In this document: one piece after another, positions 14,110-26,600 of the stretch
Layout: each line of letters starts with the position of its first letter
Numbering within the stretch: position 1 is the stretch's first letter
NCBI GenBank assembly: GCA_021234155.1
Contig: JAJEKV010000057.1
Coordinates: 4,557,821-4,621,820 of the forward strand
Origin: Isoetes taiwanensis
Lineage: Eukaryota > Streptophyta > Lycopodiopsida > Isoetales > Isoetaceae
DNA: 64,000 nucleotides
Direction: 5' to 3'
Notes under the pieces: generated by a model
What the model saw: the letters and a program-made list of their open reading frames with translations, nothing else
What the model was told of the DNA's origin: nothing
Database searches by the model: none
Made by a program: the position numbers and the translations under genes

Positions 14110-17100
14110 TAAAAGCCAAATATAGAGATATATCTCTTAGATTCTACTGGATTCTCAAAGATTCTCTTCAGATTTCCATAAATTCCTTAAGATTCTCTTC
14201 AGATTTTTCCATTATTCCTTAAGATCTTGAGATCCCAAGATTTCTCTAGATTCTTGAAGTGTCTATGTAGATCCTCCTATATTCTTCAAGAATCCATCAA
14301 GATTCCCCTTGATTCTCAAAGATTCTCTTGTGATTCCTATAGCTTCTTCAAGATTCTGTTGAGATTCTTCTAGAATCTCAAAGATTCTATAAAGATTCCC
14401 GTAGATTCCCATAAATTACTGTAGATTCCATAAAATTCTAAGATTCCAAGAAGATTCTTAGAATTCGATCACATTGACTCCAACTGCGACAGAATGACGC
14501 CAAAGCATCATTCATTGGAAAGCACTCGACGAGAGGAATTCAAAATGTGGGCCCACCTTCGGCCGACCCCTCTGCTGTAAGTTACGGGCGTTTGAAGGCC
14601 GTTACGAAAAAGGAAGCTTCCTAGAAAGTGCATTTGTAAAATGCTTTTGCCACCGCATTACTTTTTTATTTATGGCGGTGCCACCTCACCTCCTTTAATA
14701 TAAAAAATTCAATTTAATTAAAAAAATAATGGTTAGGATTTTTCCTTCCCTTTTGGTCTAACGACTAAAGATTAGCAACACCAAATCCACCCTATGAAAC
14801 ATTGTGTGAAGCCGATCCTGCAAAACATACCAGTGTGAAAGATTCCCCTAGATTTTTAAGATTCTACAGAGATTTTTCTAGATTTCCAAAAACTATTAGA
14901 AGATTCGCATACATTCCTCAAGATTCTATGTAGATTCCCTAGATTCATTCAATTTTAATAAAGATTCCCCTATATTCCCCTATATTATCGAAGATTTTAA
15001 AAAAGATTCCCTTGGATTCCCCTAAATTCTCAAAGAATTTTCTTAGATTCCCATAGATTCTATTGAGATTGCCCTAGATTCCCAAAGATTGTCTCAAGAT
15101 TCACCTAGACTCCCCAGGATTCTACGTAGATTCTCTTGGATTCCTTTAGATTCTATGAAGATTCCTTTAAGTTCTATAAGATTTCATCAAGATTCCCCCA
15201 GATTCTTAAAGATTCCTTTAGATCATATAAAGATTCCTTTAGATTCCATCAAGATTCCCTTAGATTCTTCTAGATTCTCCTAGATTCCCAAGGATTCTTC
15301 CAAGATTCATATGGACTTCCCAAGATTCTATGCAGATTCTCTTAGATTCTCTAAGGTTCTATCAATATTCCCTGGATTCTCAAATATTCTAAGAAGATTC
15401 TCTAGATTCCCATAAATTCTCTCGAGATTCCAAAAGATGCCTCAAGATTCCCCACGATTCTATGTAGATTCTCTTGGATTCCCTTGGCTTATATAAAGAG
15501 TCCTTTAGGTTCTCCATGATTTCATCAAGATTCTCCTAGATTCCTAAAGATTTTATGAGGATTCCTTTAGATCATAGAAAGATTCTCTAGGTTCTCCAAG
15601 ATTCCATGAAGATTCTCCTAGATTCTCTCAAGATTCACATAGTTTTCTCAAAAATCTAAGTATATTTTTCTAGATTCTCTAAGATTCCATCAAGATTCCC
15701 CTAAATTATCAAATATTTCTATGAAGATTCCCTCAGTTCCCATAAATTCTCTCGAGATTCCCCTACATTCCTAAAGATGCCTCAAGATTCACCCAGATTC
15801 CCCATGGTTTTATGTAGATTATCTTGGATTCCCATAGATTCTATAAAGATTCCTCTAGATTCTCTGCAATTTCATCAACATTCCCCAAGATTTCCAAAGA
15901 TTTTATGAAGATTCTTTTAGATTCCCTTAGATTCTATCAAGATTCCTTTAGGTTCTCCAAGATTTCATCAAGATTCCCAGGGATTCCCCTCGATTATTGA
16001 AGATTTTATGAAGATTCCTTTAGATCATATGTAGATTCCCTTATGGTCTCCAAGATTCCATCAAGATTCCCCTAGAATCTCAAAGATCCCATCAAGATTC
16101 CTAAATATTCTCTCAAGATTCACAAAATTCTTCAAGATTCTATGTAGATTCTCCTAGATTCTCTGAGATCTTAAGAAGATTCCCCTAGATTCTCAGATAT
16201 TCTATGAAGATTCCCCTCGATATCCTTACATCCTCTCGAAATTACCCTAGATTCCTAGAGATTGCCCGGAGATTCACCTAGATTTTCCAAGATTCTTTGT
16301 GTAGTCTCTTGATTCCTTCGATTCTATGAAGATTCCTATAGTTTCTCAAAGATTTCATCAAGATTCCCCTAGATTCCTTAAAGATATTATTGAGATTTCT
16401 TTAGATACTATGAAGATTGAGATTCCATCAAGATTCCTATAGAGTCTAAGAGATTCCATCAAGATTCCCCTAGATTTTTAAAGATTCTATGTAGATTCTC
16501 CTAGATTCTCTAAGATCCTATCAAGATTTATCTAGATTCTCAAATATTCTATGAAGATTCCCTAGGTTTCCATAAATTCTCTCGAGATTCCCATAGATCC
16601 TCAAAATTTGTCCCAAGATTCACCTAGATTCTCCACAATTCTATGTAGATTCCCTTGGATCCTATGAAGACTTCCTTGGGTTCTCCAAGATTTCATCAAG
16701 ATTCCCCTAGATTCTTAAAGATTCCATCGAGATTCCCTACATTCTGAACTATTCTCTCAAGATTCATATAGATTCCCCAAGATTCTATCTAGATTTTCCT
16801 AGATTCTCTAAGATGCTATGAAGATTCCCCTAGATCCCCATAGATCCTCTTGAGGATCCCATAGTCCCTAAGATTCTCTTGAGATTCCCTAAATTCCCAA
16901 AGACTATTCCAAGCTTCCTCTACATTCCCCAATATTCTATGTAGATTCTCTTAGCTTCCCTGAGATATTATGAGGATACCCCTAGATTCCCAAAGATTCT
17001 TCCAAGAATCCTAAAGATTCTCTTGAGATTCTTCAGATTCCCTAAGGTTCTGTTGAGATTACTCTAGATTCATAAAGATCCCATGAAGATTCCCTAGATT

Positions 17101-17165
17101 CCCTTAAATTACCATAGATTTCAGTAAAGTTCTAAGATTCTAAGAAGATTCTTAGAATCTGATCA
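14110..17165 (-). repeat. AGATTC(C/T) short-period array, about 2.7 kb, interrupted
   Basis: The word AGATTC or a one-base variant recurs about every 10-12 bp for most of 14110-14465 and 14840-17165, joined by variable CCT, TCAA, ATGA or TTT linkers. Higher-order periods are irregular. It is interrupted at about 14470-14830 by a non-repetitive segment that recurs at 17160-17500 in the same orientation, so the module itself is partly duplicated. ORFs inside (for example 15089-15283) are artefacts of the repeat. Confidence 0.9.
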
Positions 17166-17700
17166 TGTTAGCTCAATTGCAATGTAATAGTGCCAAAGCA
17201 CCAGTCGTTGAAAAGCTCTCGATGAGAGGAATCCAATGGCGTAGGTCCCACCTTCATCCGACCTCTGTTCTGCAAGTTACGTGCCTTTGAATGCGATTAA
17301 AAAAAAGAAGCTTCTTGGAAGGTGCATTCATAAATGCTTTTAACTTTTTTAATAATGAGAGTGCCACCTCACCTCTTTAAGAAAAAAATATCAATTTAAT
17401 ATAAAACGTTAAGGGTTAGGATTTATCCTCACTATTTGATCTAACGGTCACAATCACAAAGACCAAATCCACTTTTTGGCACCTTCCTTGCACATTCCTC
17501 ACAAAATTTAAGGGCTAGGATTTCTTCTCCCCTTTTGATCCAATGGCTTGGGGATGTGGTGCATGCCCCCATGCATGTCCAGGCATGCCCCCATGCAGAT
17601 CCAATGGCTATATGTTCACCACCTCGCCTATTTTCAAACGAACGGCCTAGATCGATTTGAATATATAGATATCTATTCCATGGGGGCATCCAAAGTAATT
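17160..17700 (-). repeat. Non-repetitive terminal segment of the AGATTC module
   Basis: This matches 14470-14830 (direct) and 35440-35950 (inverted). Shared words include AAGCTTCTTGGAAGGTGCAT, GTGCCACCTCACCT and GGTTAGGATT. It ends in a TA-rich palindromic junction at 17690-17745 (AAAGTAATTTTATATATA / TATATATACAATTACTTTA), where the next module starts. Confidence 0.75.
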
Positions 17701-18553
17701 TTATATATATTATGATATTCGTTTATATATATACAATTACTTTATGGGTCCTATGGGGGGTTAAAGTTATGTAGAGATTCATCCTGGCCGTCGATTTTTT
17801 GAGGTGGCGCGACAATAGCCCTTGGATTTGATGGGGGGGCATGCATGGGGCATGCACCCCATCCCTGGGCCGTCGATCGGGCACGCGAGAAATCGTGGCC
17901 CTTGATTTCTTTTAGGGAGAGTGCAAGGAAGTTTCCTCCCATAGAATTAATGGGGAAATTTAATCTTGTTGTCAAAAAATAGGCATTTAATTCTATCTAA
18001 ATGCATTAAATGCTAAGTTCTGAGGTGGCAAGATTTTAATTCTATTTTAGTTCTAAGTTCTATTTGACGAGGTGGCATTAGAGATCTAGGGATGATAGGT
18101 ATATATTGAATGAACCTATATAAAAAAATGTTTAATAGAATGTGCAAGGAAGGTGCACGTTGTGGGATATAATTAAGGCATTTCATGAAATGAGGTGGCA
18201 CGCATATTAAATAGGGAAGTAAAAACGTGGGCATGCATCTGGCGAGTCTAAATTCACAATAAATTGCATTGGGAAGTATTCGCATGACAATGAGAGAAAA
18301 TTCTGAGCATAAACCGTAAATGTAGGTTAGGATCAATTCAGGCGCGTCAGCCAATCACGCCATGCCACGTGGCATCATTTCTTTTAAGGAATGCTAAGAG
18401 ATTGTTATGTCGTCGTTGTCCCCTGTTTTTACTCAACATTCCTCCATTCTACGCAACATTCTTGGGTTTTACCTGCGATTCCGGGGATTTCACTCCACAT
18501 TCTTGATTTTTTTATCGCTGCGCGAATGATCCTAACCTCCATCCACGTTAGAC

Positions 18554-18655
18554 GAATGCTCTTCTTGTGTTGATTACGGGGGAGTCAGCGGGGGCCTCCG
18601 CCTAATCGGCGTCGTCCCCTGTTTCCTCCCCAGAATCAACACAAGAAGAGCATTC
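18554..18655. repeat. Hairpin with perfect 22-bp arms
   Basis: The 22 bases at 18554-18575 (starting GAATGCTCTTCTTG) are the exact reverse complement of 18634-18655. The 58-bp loop is GC-rich and can extend the stem (GGGGAG near 18578-18584 with CTCCCC near 18626-18631). It resembles a microRNA-type or foldback precursor in size. No promoter or target can be shown from this window. Confidence 0.7.
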
Positions 18656-19087
18656 CTGTATACTTAGAAGGTTGCTGATCATCTTTCTCTAACGATTCCG
18701 GCGCCTCTCTCCTCAACGTAACTTATCTGGCATTGGCGGTTTTTGTCCGCAAATCTCAAGATTTAAGTCTGCAGCAGATCTTCGAAATTTGTGGAGACGG
18801 CCACAGCATCAATCAAGCACCAGCTGAAGCGGCCAAATTCATTTAGCAGAAGTCTGTAGCAAAGGTAGATCTCTAAACTTCGGGATTTGGGCAAGGAACT
18901 GCAGATCTGAAGACTTGCTTCTTCAGAACTTAGCAATCCTGCTGGTAATTCATATTTCTTGGTGGAATCTGGCAAAGCATGGGGATCCGACATGCAATAT
19001 TTTGGCAATGGTTGGGCCTGGTTGATTTGTGCCATGTGGCGCCGGATTTGTATTCAAGGTTTCCATTTTTTTTTCTTGCTTTTGCTC

Positions 19088-19237
19088 TGTATCTCCAACT
19101 TTGAAGCCCTGTCGTTTTGCCCAGGTGCCGTAGTCTGGACCTAGAAGCCAGCCTTGAGTTCCTCCGACAATGTGCTCTGTGGCGAATGCACAGTGGAATG
19201 CAAATAAAAGCGCTCCGATAAATGGCAGCACGGCCAT
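19088..19237 (-). pseudogene. Phytocyanin (blue copper protein) N-terminal exon, fragment
   Basis: From ATG at 19237 the minus strand encodes MAVLPFIGALLFAFHCAFA, a signal peptide, then TEHIVGGTQGWLLGPDYGTW and AKRQGFKVGDT. The HIVGG-x-GW start and FKVGDT are hallmarks of the plant-specific phytocyanin domain (uclacyanin, stellacyanin and early nodulin-like proteins), which acts outside the cell or at the plasma membrane. Family members continue with LVFKY and then the copper ligands; here the match stops right after GDT with no GT donor, so only about 50 residues are present. An alternative upstream start (MQSRAWSWAA) is possible because the frame is open for ten more codons. It is probably a captured or decayed fragment. 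The copper ligands are absent, so type cannot be assigned. Confidence 0.7.
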
Positions 19238-19724
19238 GGCTGCCCAACTCCAGGCTCTGCTCTGCAAAAAAATGGATCATACACAGTTTTCCCTATGTTC
19301 CAGCAGAGGTTTTGCCTTTTCCAATTTCGTGCGGTGATCTTGACATGGGTTTGGAGCTGCTGAAAACTAGCCAGGTAATGAATAGGTCATTTTCCAGATT
19401 TGGATGTTTGCGCTTGTTCTGCTAGATTCGAGGTTCTGGGCGAATAGAAAAGAAAGGGAAAAAGCTTAATCTGCTTTGTTCTTCCTGTTTAATCGATGAG
19501 CCAAAAGAAGCCTCTATTCTTGAGTTTTGTCTGGTCGAATCCCCTTTCGTGATTCTGTGCCGGGGCTATTGAGGAGATCACTCCGACGAAGAACACTCTC
19601 TGCTTCTTCTACCTCGTTACGCTCTTCATTGTTCTAAAATCTCGCATTCCTTTCACTCAATATTAGTGCTACTCGTCCTATTTTCGCCTCTTGAGCTTCT
19701 GGCTACGGCTTTGTTTCTCTTATC

Positions 19725-19967
19725 ATGGAGATCTTGGAAGTGCCTATGCCAGAAAATAGTCCTCAAATGATTCTGAAACTGCCGTCTACAAATGTTAAGA
19801 AGAAAATGAGAATCCCATGTGAGCTTCTGCCTCGAAGAGGCAAGATTAAAGCTGCCATATTTGCACGCCTATGGAATGCTTCTGCTTCTTACATCCTAAA
19901 AGTTGCAAAATGGTTGTTGCCTGTTTGCTGCTGGTCCGAGCTTCTGCGATTGCTGTGCCTCAAATAA
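19725..19967 (+). CDS. Small ORF, 80 codons, unrecognised
   Basis: ATG start, 80 codons. The middle is basic (KKKMRIPCELLPRRGKIKAA), followed by a hydrophobic helix (ILKVAKWLLPVCCW). A polypyrimidine-rich stretch precedes it. I do not recognise a family. It may be a small gene, part of an exon, or chance; no upstream promoter or downstream signal decides. Confidence 0.2.
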   Translation: MEILEVPMPENSPQMILKLPSTNVKKKMRIPCELLPRRGKIKAAIFARLWNASASYILKVAKWLLPVCCWSELLRLLCLK

Positions 19968-19969
19968 CT

Positions 19970-22900
19970 TGAAGCTGCCTTTATTCTACCGTAAGTAGAT
20001 ATGTCTTTATGCATTTTACAATATACTACCATAGATTTTTGTTTGTACAGAGACAACGTTAATGGGTGGTGAAACAATCACTGTATTAACAGCTTTCTTT
20101 GTAAATTCCTGGTGGAATTTGCCCAGTTACTAGTTTCTGAGTATGATTGTTAGTCACTTGGTTAGATTAAAAATGCAGTTAGGGGTAAGTGATTCCCAAA
20201 TGTCAGCTTAATTAGCCATTTGTCTATGTTTAATGCTCTTTAGAGGTGTTGATGTTCAAGTCTATTTGACGAAGCGTTCATCTTTTTAGGGGTTTGTATA
20301 GGTGGTGTAAGATGAGCACTTTCATGGTGTCGTGCCAGAAACGGGGGCTTAGTATGGCCTTGGCCCTTACGTCTCGAGTATGCTCAGTCAGGGCCGGCCC
20401 TGCATCTCTCAAGGTGCCAGTGGTGGCCCTTGTTTCCCTATGTTATTAATCTGGTGATCACCTTTCAATGTTCTTGATGCTTTATCAATACCTTCTCATT
20501 CATTATAGCATGGGAATTTTCATGCAAACGATTGAGAATTGAAAGCTTATTGTCTTCTAATATAAGATATGTTGTGTAAAATTGTCATAGGTAATGTAGT
20601 TGTGCATATAGAAGTCGTTTTCTTATTCAAACGCTGCATTTGAATGCCAATTTCCCAATGGTGCTGTTGTAGAAGATTATTGTTCTACTTAGTCATTTAA
20701 GTATGCAGGTCTGTGATAGAACAGGGACACGAGATTTGCCACCACATCAAATCATCTTATCTCCATCGTCTAGTCTTATTCCTAGAACATCGAATAGCTC
20801 TCTCCCTTGGACACATTTCAACCGCCTCCAAGGTCTTTGCCATATGATGCAGATTTTAAGGTACATTAGAGTGCGAAGAGATGGTCTTTATTTGCATTTC
20901 TTTTTTATAGCTTCAAATGCGTTCTTCATTAATTGAGGGCCTGAATTGCACGGTCACTCTAGACATTGAGATGTGTTGATTTTGTTTGAAGATTTAGAAT
21001 CAAGGGGGCTGTGCATGCTAATTGCATTATTAGTTCAACTGTTTGCATTTCTTAGATTTACCCTTTTCAGCCTCGCTCTTGCCATTGCCCCAAGCATAGT
21101 ATTTTGTTTTTGCCTCACAGTGTCAATCTTGATCAATTGGCTGAGCTTTCCCGTGTTTCGACACTCCAATTGCCAGCCATCAATGTCAATGGGTATCTGC
21201 TTTATCTTCTCATCTTTGAGCCTTTAAATGCAAATGGAAAAGAATTATGTTAATGACAGACTTAAGCCATTACTGCATTTTTTGGAACAATTGCAAATGC
21301 TGGCAAAGAGGCTATTTGACGATCTCTGCTGCTTATTGTTTTTGTAAATGTGGTCTGCTGCTCAATGGATCTTAATTTGAAGCGTGCAACCGGTGAATAG
21401 CCCATTTTGAACAAACTAATCTTCACTTATTTGGAAGTGGCCATACAGAATTAGGCCGTTCTCTGGTAGAATTTTGGTAAGTTACCAGGGAATGTAAATG
21501 GCGCCATGATGGGCTGCACTGGGTTTAGAATCGACAAACTTGTGGGAGATTGTTTGGACATTTCATTTATTTTTGAAATAGTTGTCCTTCATGTTTAGCA
21601 TCTTAATATAGTGTAATTTTTGTCTCAAGTTATGCAAAAGGCAAGCAAGTCTCATGGACATTTCAATGTTGTGCATTTGCAACTATTGCCTAGGTGAATG
21701 CGAGCCTTTGAAGAAGCAGAGCATGAGGTAAATATGCCTAGGTTGTATTTCAGGTTCCATACTACTTAATTTGGCATATCGTTTTGCTTCTCTGTTGTTG
21801 AGGACCATTAACTCCTCATATTGGCACAGTGAGATAAATATCAGAATATGGGAACATTATCTGCGAACTGACCACTTTCAGCACAATGATTAAATGACAA
21901 CCAGTTTTACTTCAAAACTTTGCTACGTTGGTGCTATTTTCAATGTTGTGAGAATGGACAGAAATATGAATTTAGCTTATTCACCATAGGGTAATACGAT
22001 GAAGCCGATGTTTTTACTTACTCTTGGCCCACATTCACTAGTTGCAGGCAACTATGTGAAGGCAAGCCCACCCTCAAGTATGTCTGTAACAGTCTCATTA
22101 CCTGTTTCCATGCAACAAATCTCGCGAAACTGTTTCATGCCATATCTTCAAGCTGTAAAGGCAAAGTATTAAAAGAACTATTGCTTGCACCTGTATTTCT
22201 AAAAGTAAGGCATGCGTTTATCTTTTGCAAAGGCAAGATTTTGACATTGTTTGAACTTTGGATGTTGTATAAGTAGGTGCCATTTTTTGTTGCGTCGGTC
22301 GTTTGTACTAAAGTTTGCACACATTGAGAATTGTGTCAGGAGCAAGTATTAAAGCTAGTGAAATGCTCAAATTGGGCCCAACATATCAACTTTTTGTATT
22401 CATGTTCAAATGTCTATACAATTTTAGGATTCTAGCACATTATGTAGTCTTTTGGCTGATGTGGTTAATTCTCCTTGGGTTGCATAGAAGCAGCTTATGA
22501 TCCTTTTTCTAGATTCTCTTGATAGTATGCGAGTTTGTCTAGCTGTTATGGTGCAAGTTTCTCTTTTAAAAGATAAGCTTGTTGATTGTCGTAGGTGTCT
22601 ATCCACCTACGTTGACTCATCAACAAAAGTCATTTTGAAGCCAGAGCTCATATCTATTGTATTAATTGGCATTTTCCTTTATAATTTTAATTGTCGGATG
22701 TTGGTTAAGCTCTTACATGTCCGATAGACTTTTGGTCGCCGTGGATGTTAAAAACCAATTCAATTTATAAACATATGAATACTGTACTTGTTGCTTCGTT
22801 TGTGCTAATATGGCATGTGTATTTCACCGAGACTCTCTCCGAGACAGTGCCCAGATTGTAACGCCTTTCGTGCAGGTCGAAACTTACCCGGCAAAGAATT

Positions 22901-23310
22901 TTGTTAATCGTTATAGTTACGACCATAGTTCATTGGGGCTAAGAGTGTATTAAGAGCATGTCTAATGGGACCACCATCTTGAGATGAACACGACATGGTA
23001 GATGATGGGAGGATTGAATTGTTGGTATATAAAAGAGCTTGAGGTATCAGAAGCATAATGGCGAAGGGAATTGGTTGAGAAGACCTAGTGGTAGAGTAAT
23101 CATAAAGCAAAGGATTAGAGCATTGCCAAAATTGCAAGGCATGATATTCACCAAAAATGGGCAGAGTTTGCTTCGTTATCGTAGAGTCATCAGATGAAAT
23201 CTAATTGCAAGTCTCCATTCTAATAGACAATGATCAGCTGCATTGAATGGCCATCGGGCAAAGGGTTTAGCTTAAAACTTCATGAGTTTGGACTGGATGC
23301 ATGCTGCCAT
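19970..23310. other. Stretch without recognisable gene in module IV
   Basis: T-rich plus strand resembling plant introns or untranslated sequence, with scattered GT and AG signals and short ORFs that match nothing I know. Confidence 0.4.
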
Positions 23311-23392
23311 TCCTGCCATTCTTAATCTTGAATTTTGTTCCCATATTTCGTAAACCATAGTTCATAGACCCATTGATAGTACAAAAACTTGT
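23310..23392 (+). repeat. Shared module tail ending in ATAGTACAAAAACTTG(TA)n
   Basis: CTTGAATTTT..CCCA..TAAACCATAG..ATAGACCCATTG then the 16-bp tail and TA, nearly the same as 8507-8580. Shared sequence up to the TA run and unlike sequence beyond it define the module end. Confidence 0.8.
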
Positions 23393-23649
23393 ATATATAT
23401 ACAATTATATTGGGTGCCACAAATGATGTAGAGTCTCAAATGGTGTAGAGATTATGCCACAAAATCTTGGTAGAGATTGATCTCGGCCGTCCATCTCTGG
23501 ACGGTCCAGACGGTGCCACCTCGTAACTCCCCAAGCACCCCTCTTGTTGGTGTACCAAAACATTGGTACAGATTGATCTCGGCCGTCCATCTCTGAGATG
23601 AACGGCGCACAACAAAAGCCCAAATTGGTATCCTCTGTTGTCACGCCGG

Positions 23650-26600
23650 AGCTGAGCCTTCTTCACGGTTTTGCCCCTTCAGCTGGGTCGGGTTGCTGGC
23701 GCCGCACATTTCGGTTTCTGCTATGTCTTTGTTTTTTCTTACAGTCTTAGGCGGAGGTGGGGATATGGCCGACAAGGTATGAGTTCATCTCCGAATCCTT
23801 CGAGGTGCAATGCCTTTCTTGAACTCAGATACGACTCAAAATTGCTTCGCCAGTTGATAGGAAATTAAAGCTAGGATTGTCCGTGACCATCAAGATATGA
23901 ATGCGTGTCTAGTTTGTTGAACTATGTAACTCCCCGGCAAAACGAAGAAGGAAACAACAAAGATATTCATATGGTGGAAAGTGTTGGTAGTCATTTGGGT
24001 TGTGAATTGTTTCATTCATGGTTCATGTTCTATCGTATTTGAGGCTGATGAGAACTACCTTTTTTTTCATCTAGGCAACAGAGAGAGGCGGTACTACCGA
24101 ACCTTATATTAAGGGCTTATTAAATATACAACTATTGGGCAGGGCACAAATCGTAAATGAGCTTGAGCAATTCGTTGAAGATTGAACGAGCAAGGATGCT
24201 TGAAAAGATGGCCATCTTTTCTTAATTTTTCTGGCGCCTCTCTATTCCCCTTTCGAGCTATGGCGTAGGTGTGCTTGAGCTGGCCCATGGCCCCGAGGTT
24301 ATCTGCTTTGTTTAGGTTCTCTAGAATTGAATATTTCATGAACATAAGATACATTTATCATGCTGACATGCTATTTTCTGCCACTAAATTTGTTGTAGAA
24401 GAGTTATGCCAGGGGTCTTAGCCGCCAAATATTCAATGCAAGTAATCCGCCCATTTGAATCCGAGCTTTAATCTATGAAATCAGGTAATACTTACATGTT
24501 ATTGGTCCTCTATCGCAGTGATACAGAAGAATCATGACAGGCTCTTCCGATTCACTCCACCATAATCCAAGCAGTTCGGCTCTTGAGCTCTTTCAAGTTC
24601 TAAACTTTACCATGTTTACTAAGTTTTTGGTAAGTAACCCATGGTTTGCTCCCAATTCTTTATTAGCAACAAACAACGACTTGTGTTTGAGATTTTGCAG
24701 ATTAAGATGCCTTAGATTTGTTTTCCCATTAGTTCAGTTTATATGATTTGTTCCTGTCAATGTGGGTCCTATTCCATGTTGTCTTTCCATGTCCTAGACT
24801 TTGAGCGATTTCTGAAAAGCTTCATCTAGTGTTCACTCTGTGCCTTGAATTCCTAACAGGAAGCCATGTTCTACATAAACATTCTTTGCACAGCAGAAGT
24901 TAGTATTGGTATCACATTGTTTAATTCATGTTATATATTTTTCTTTAATGTTGTTAAGATTTGGGCATATTCTATGCATGATTTCATGAAATTTCAAACA
25001 GACAAAAGTTTCTCCCCATTTCAAATCTATAAGGTTGTCCGATCCAATGTTGAGTGCATGTATATTATGAGAATTTAGAATTTGGCTACAATATGGTTAT
25101 GCATTCAAGAGCTTACGATTCCGAGCATTTACATATTTTGGTCCCCTTCTTCTATGCAAGTTAGCATCAGCTATTTAAAATTTGCGAATAAGATTCAGAT
25201 GGGACATGTCTTGCTCTGCAGATTCTATCTCCATCGAGCATATGAGTTTTATCTTGCATTAAGCTTCCATGGTTCTATGTATAAGCTCCTTACCATGTTA
25301 TTCTGTTTGGGCGTGGTATTTATGACAACGGCGGCATTAGACATCTCGATTGCAAGATAATGAAAAGTCCCTACTGATCCTTTAGCCCATTCTTACATTA
25401 CTGCACGCAAGTTAAGATAGCAGGGGCATTTTTGTGCTTGGGTCGGGAAAGATTTGTTCTTGAGCAAGACTACATGCTTATAAAGCCAACCTATAAAGCC
25501 AACCGGACTGTACCTTTAGTTCATTAGATGATTGTTTCTTATGGGACAGGGTTAACTTGGAGCCTTCACCATTGGGACAATCTGGACAACACTATTCTGA
25601 AAGATATGGTTATCTTCTCGAGCTCTGTTTTGCCATTAACTCCAATGATATGCGGTGCCGTTGAAGACCATATCGCTTATAAAACCCAGTGCCCCGTTTT
25701 TCCATATCTGTGCCCCGGTGCGGGAACATTTGAACTCGAGCTAAGCCGATAATATTTCTTGTTCTGCCCTGTATTTGAATTTCAACTTTGATGCTTGTTT
25801 TAGCTCTAAAATGTTTGATTTTAGCTCTCCTTGATTTCCGTCCCTTTCTTCAAAGAGACTTCTCTGATTTGAATATATGCAGGGAACCCTTGGACTGCCC
25901 AAGATCCAGGCAACTATTAGCTGCAAAACGGTACACCACTTGCAACTTGGATGATATGTTTAAGATCAAAGCAGAATACGGCAACACTTGCTATTTATTC
26001 TCTTATTTTCTTACATGCAACACTTGGAGGTGGAATGAATTGAAGAGCCATTCAAAGCGGTCCCCGTCGAAGGTAAAGTTTCCATTTTGTTATGTTAATT
26101 CCTCTGTGTTTTTATGATTAGCCTTCTTTCCCTTTTGCTCTTTGTTTGGAGCTGAAACTGCTGTTGATATTTAGACCAGATTAAGAGTTTCTTCGTGTGG
26201 TCTTTCATGTGAGATTTTATTTGCTGTGGTTTGATACAGGTTTATGAAGAATTTAAGAATGCTAAACTTTCTTGTGGCAAACATTTGCTAGCGAAGAAAT
26301 ATGGCGATCATCAAATGATGGCTATCACAAATCGAGCATGTTGGTCTGTGTTCTCGGGCATGTATTACACTGCAAGACACTACTGACTTTTGGCTCATGC
26401 TCTGTGGCAAATCTTTTATCCTTCCTCCTGCTATGATTTTTAGGATCTGTTTTTCGCAAGGTCTTGGGACCATATCTGCGTTTGCTTAAATAATGATAAA
26501 CAGTACTTTCGCAAGAGCAGGATGTCATGCTCAAGGTAGTTGCACGTTTTTAGACAATACGTCTTATACATGTATGTTTGTTTCTATTCAGGGGTTTCTT

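Larger units (their letters stand above)
14070..17705 (-). mobile_element. TA-bounded module with long AGATTC array, inverted
   Basis: On the minus strand it starts near 17705 (ATATATATAAAATTACTTTGG), carries a 500-bp non-repetitive segment, a 2.6-3 kb AGATTC/GAATCT array and ends at 14093-14075 in ATAGTACAAAGACTTG plus TA. The same layout in plus orientation is at 35395-37248, where the 500-bp segment shows long matches (gggaggataaatcctaacc; ggaagcttcc). No coding capacity is seen. Confidence 0.5.
17735..23390 (+). mobile_element. TA-bounded module IV
   Basis: Begins at the TA junction with CAATTACTTTATGGGTCC and a GGCCGTCG-containing segment. It ends with the tail TAAACCATAG..CATAGACCCATTG then ATAGTACAAAAACTTG and TA at 23392, shared with the end of module I. 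It carries a phytocyanin piece and a strong hairpin. No transposase. Confidence 0.45.

Noticed and set aside
15089-15283. ORF made of repeated DSPRF/KIPLDS words (also 58203-58427)
   Set aside because: Translation of the AGATTC array; the frame is open only because of the repeat.
14110-17165. CRISPR array
   Set aside because: Repeats are six-base words with irregular linkers in a plant genome; no repeat-spacer order.
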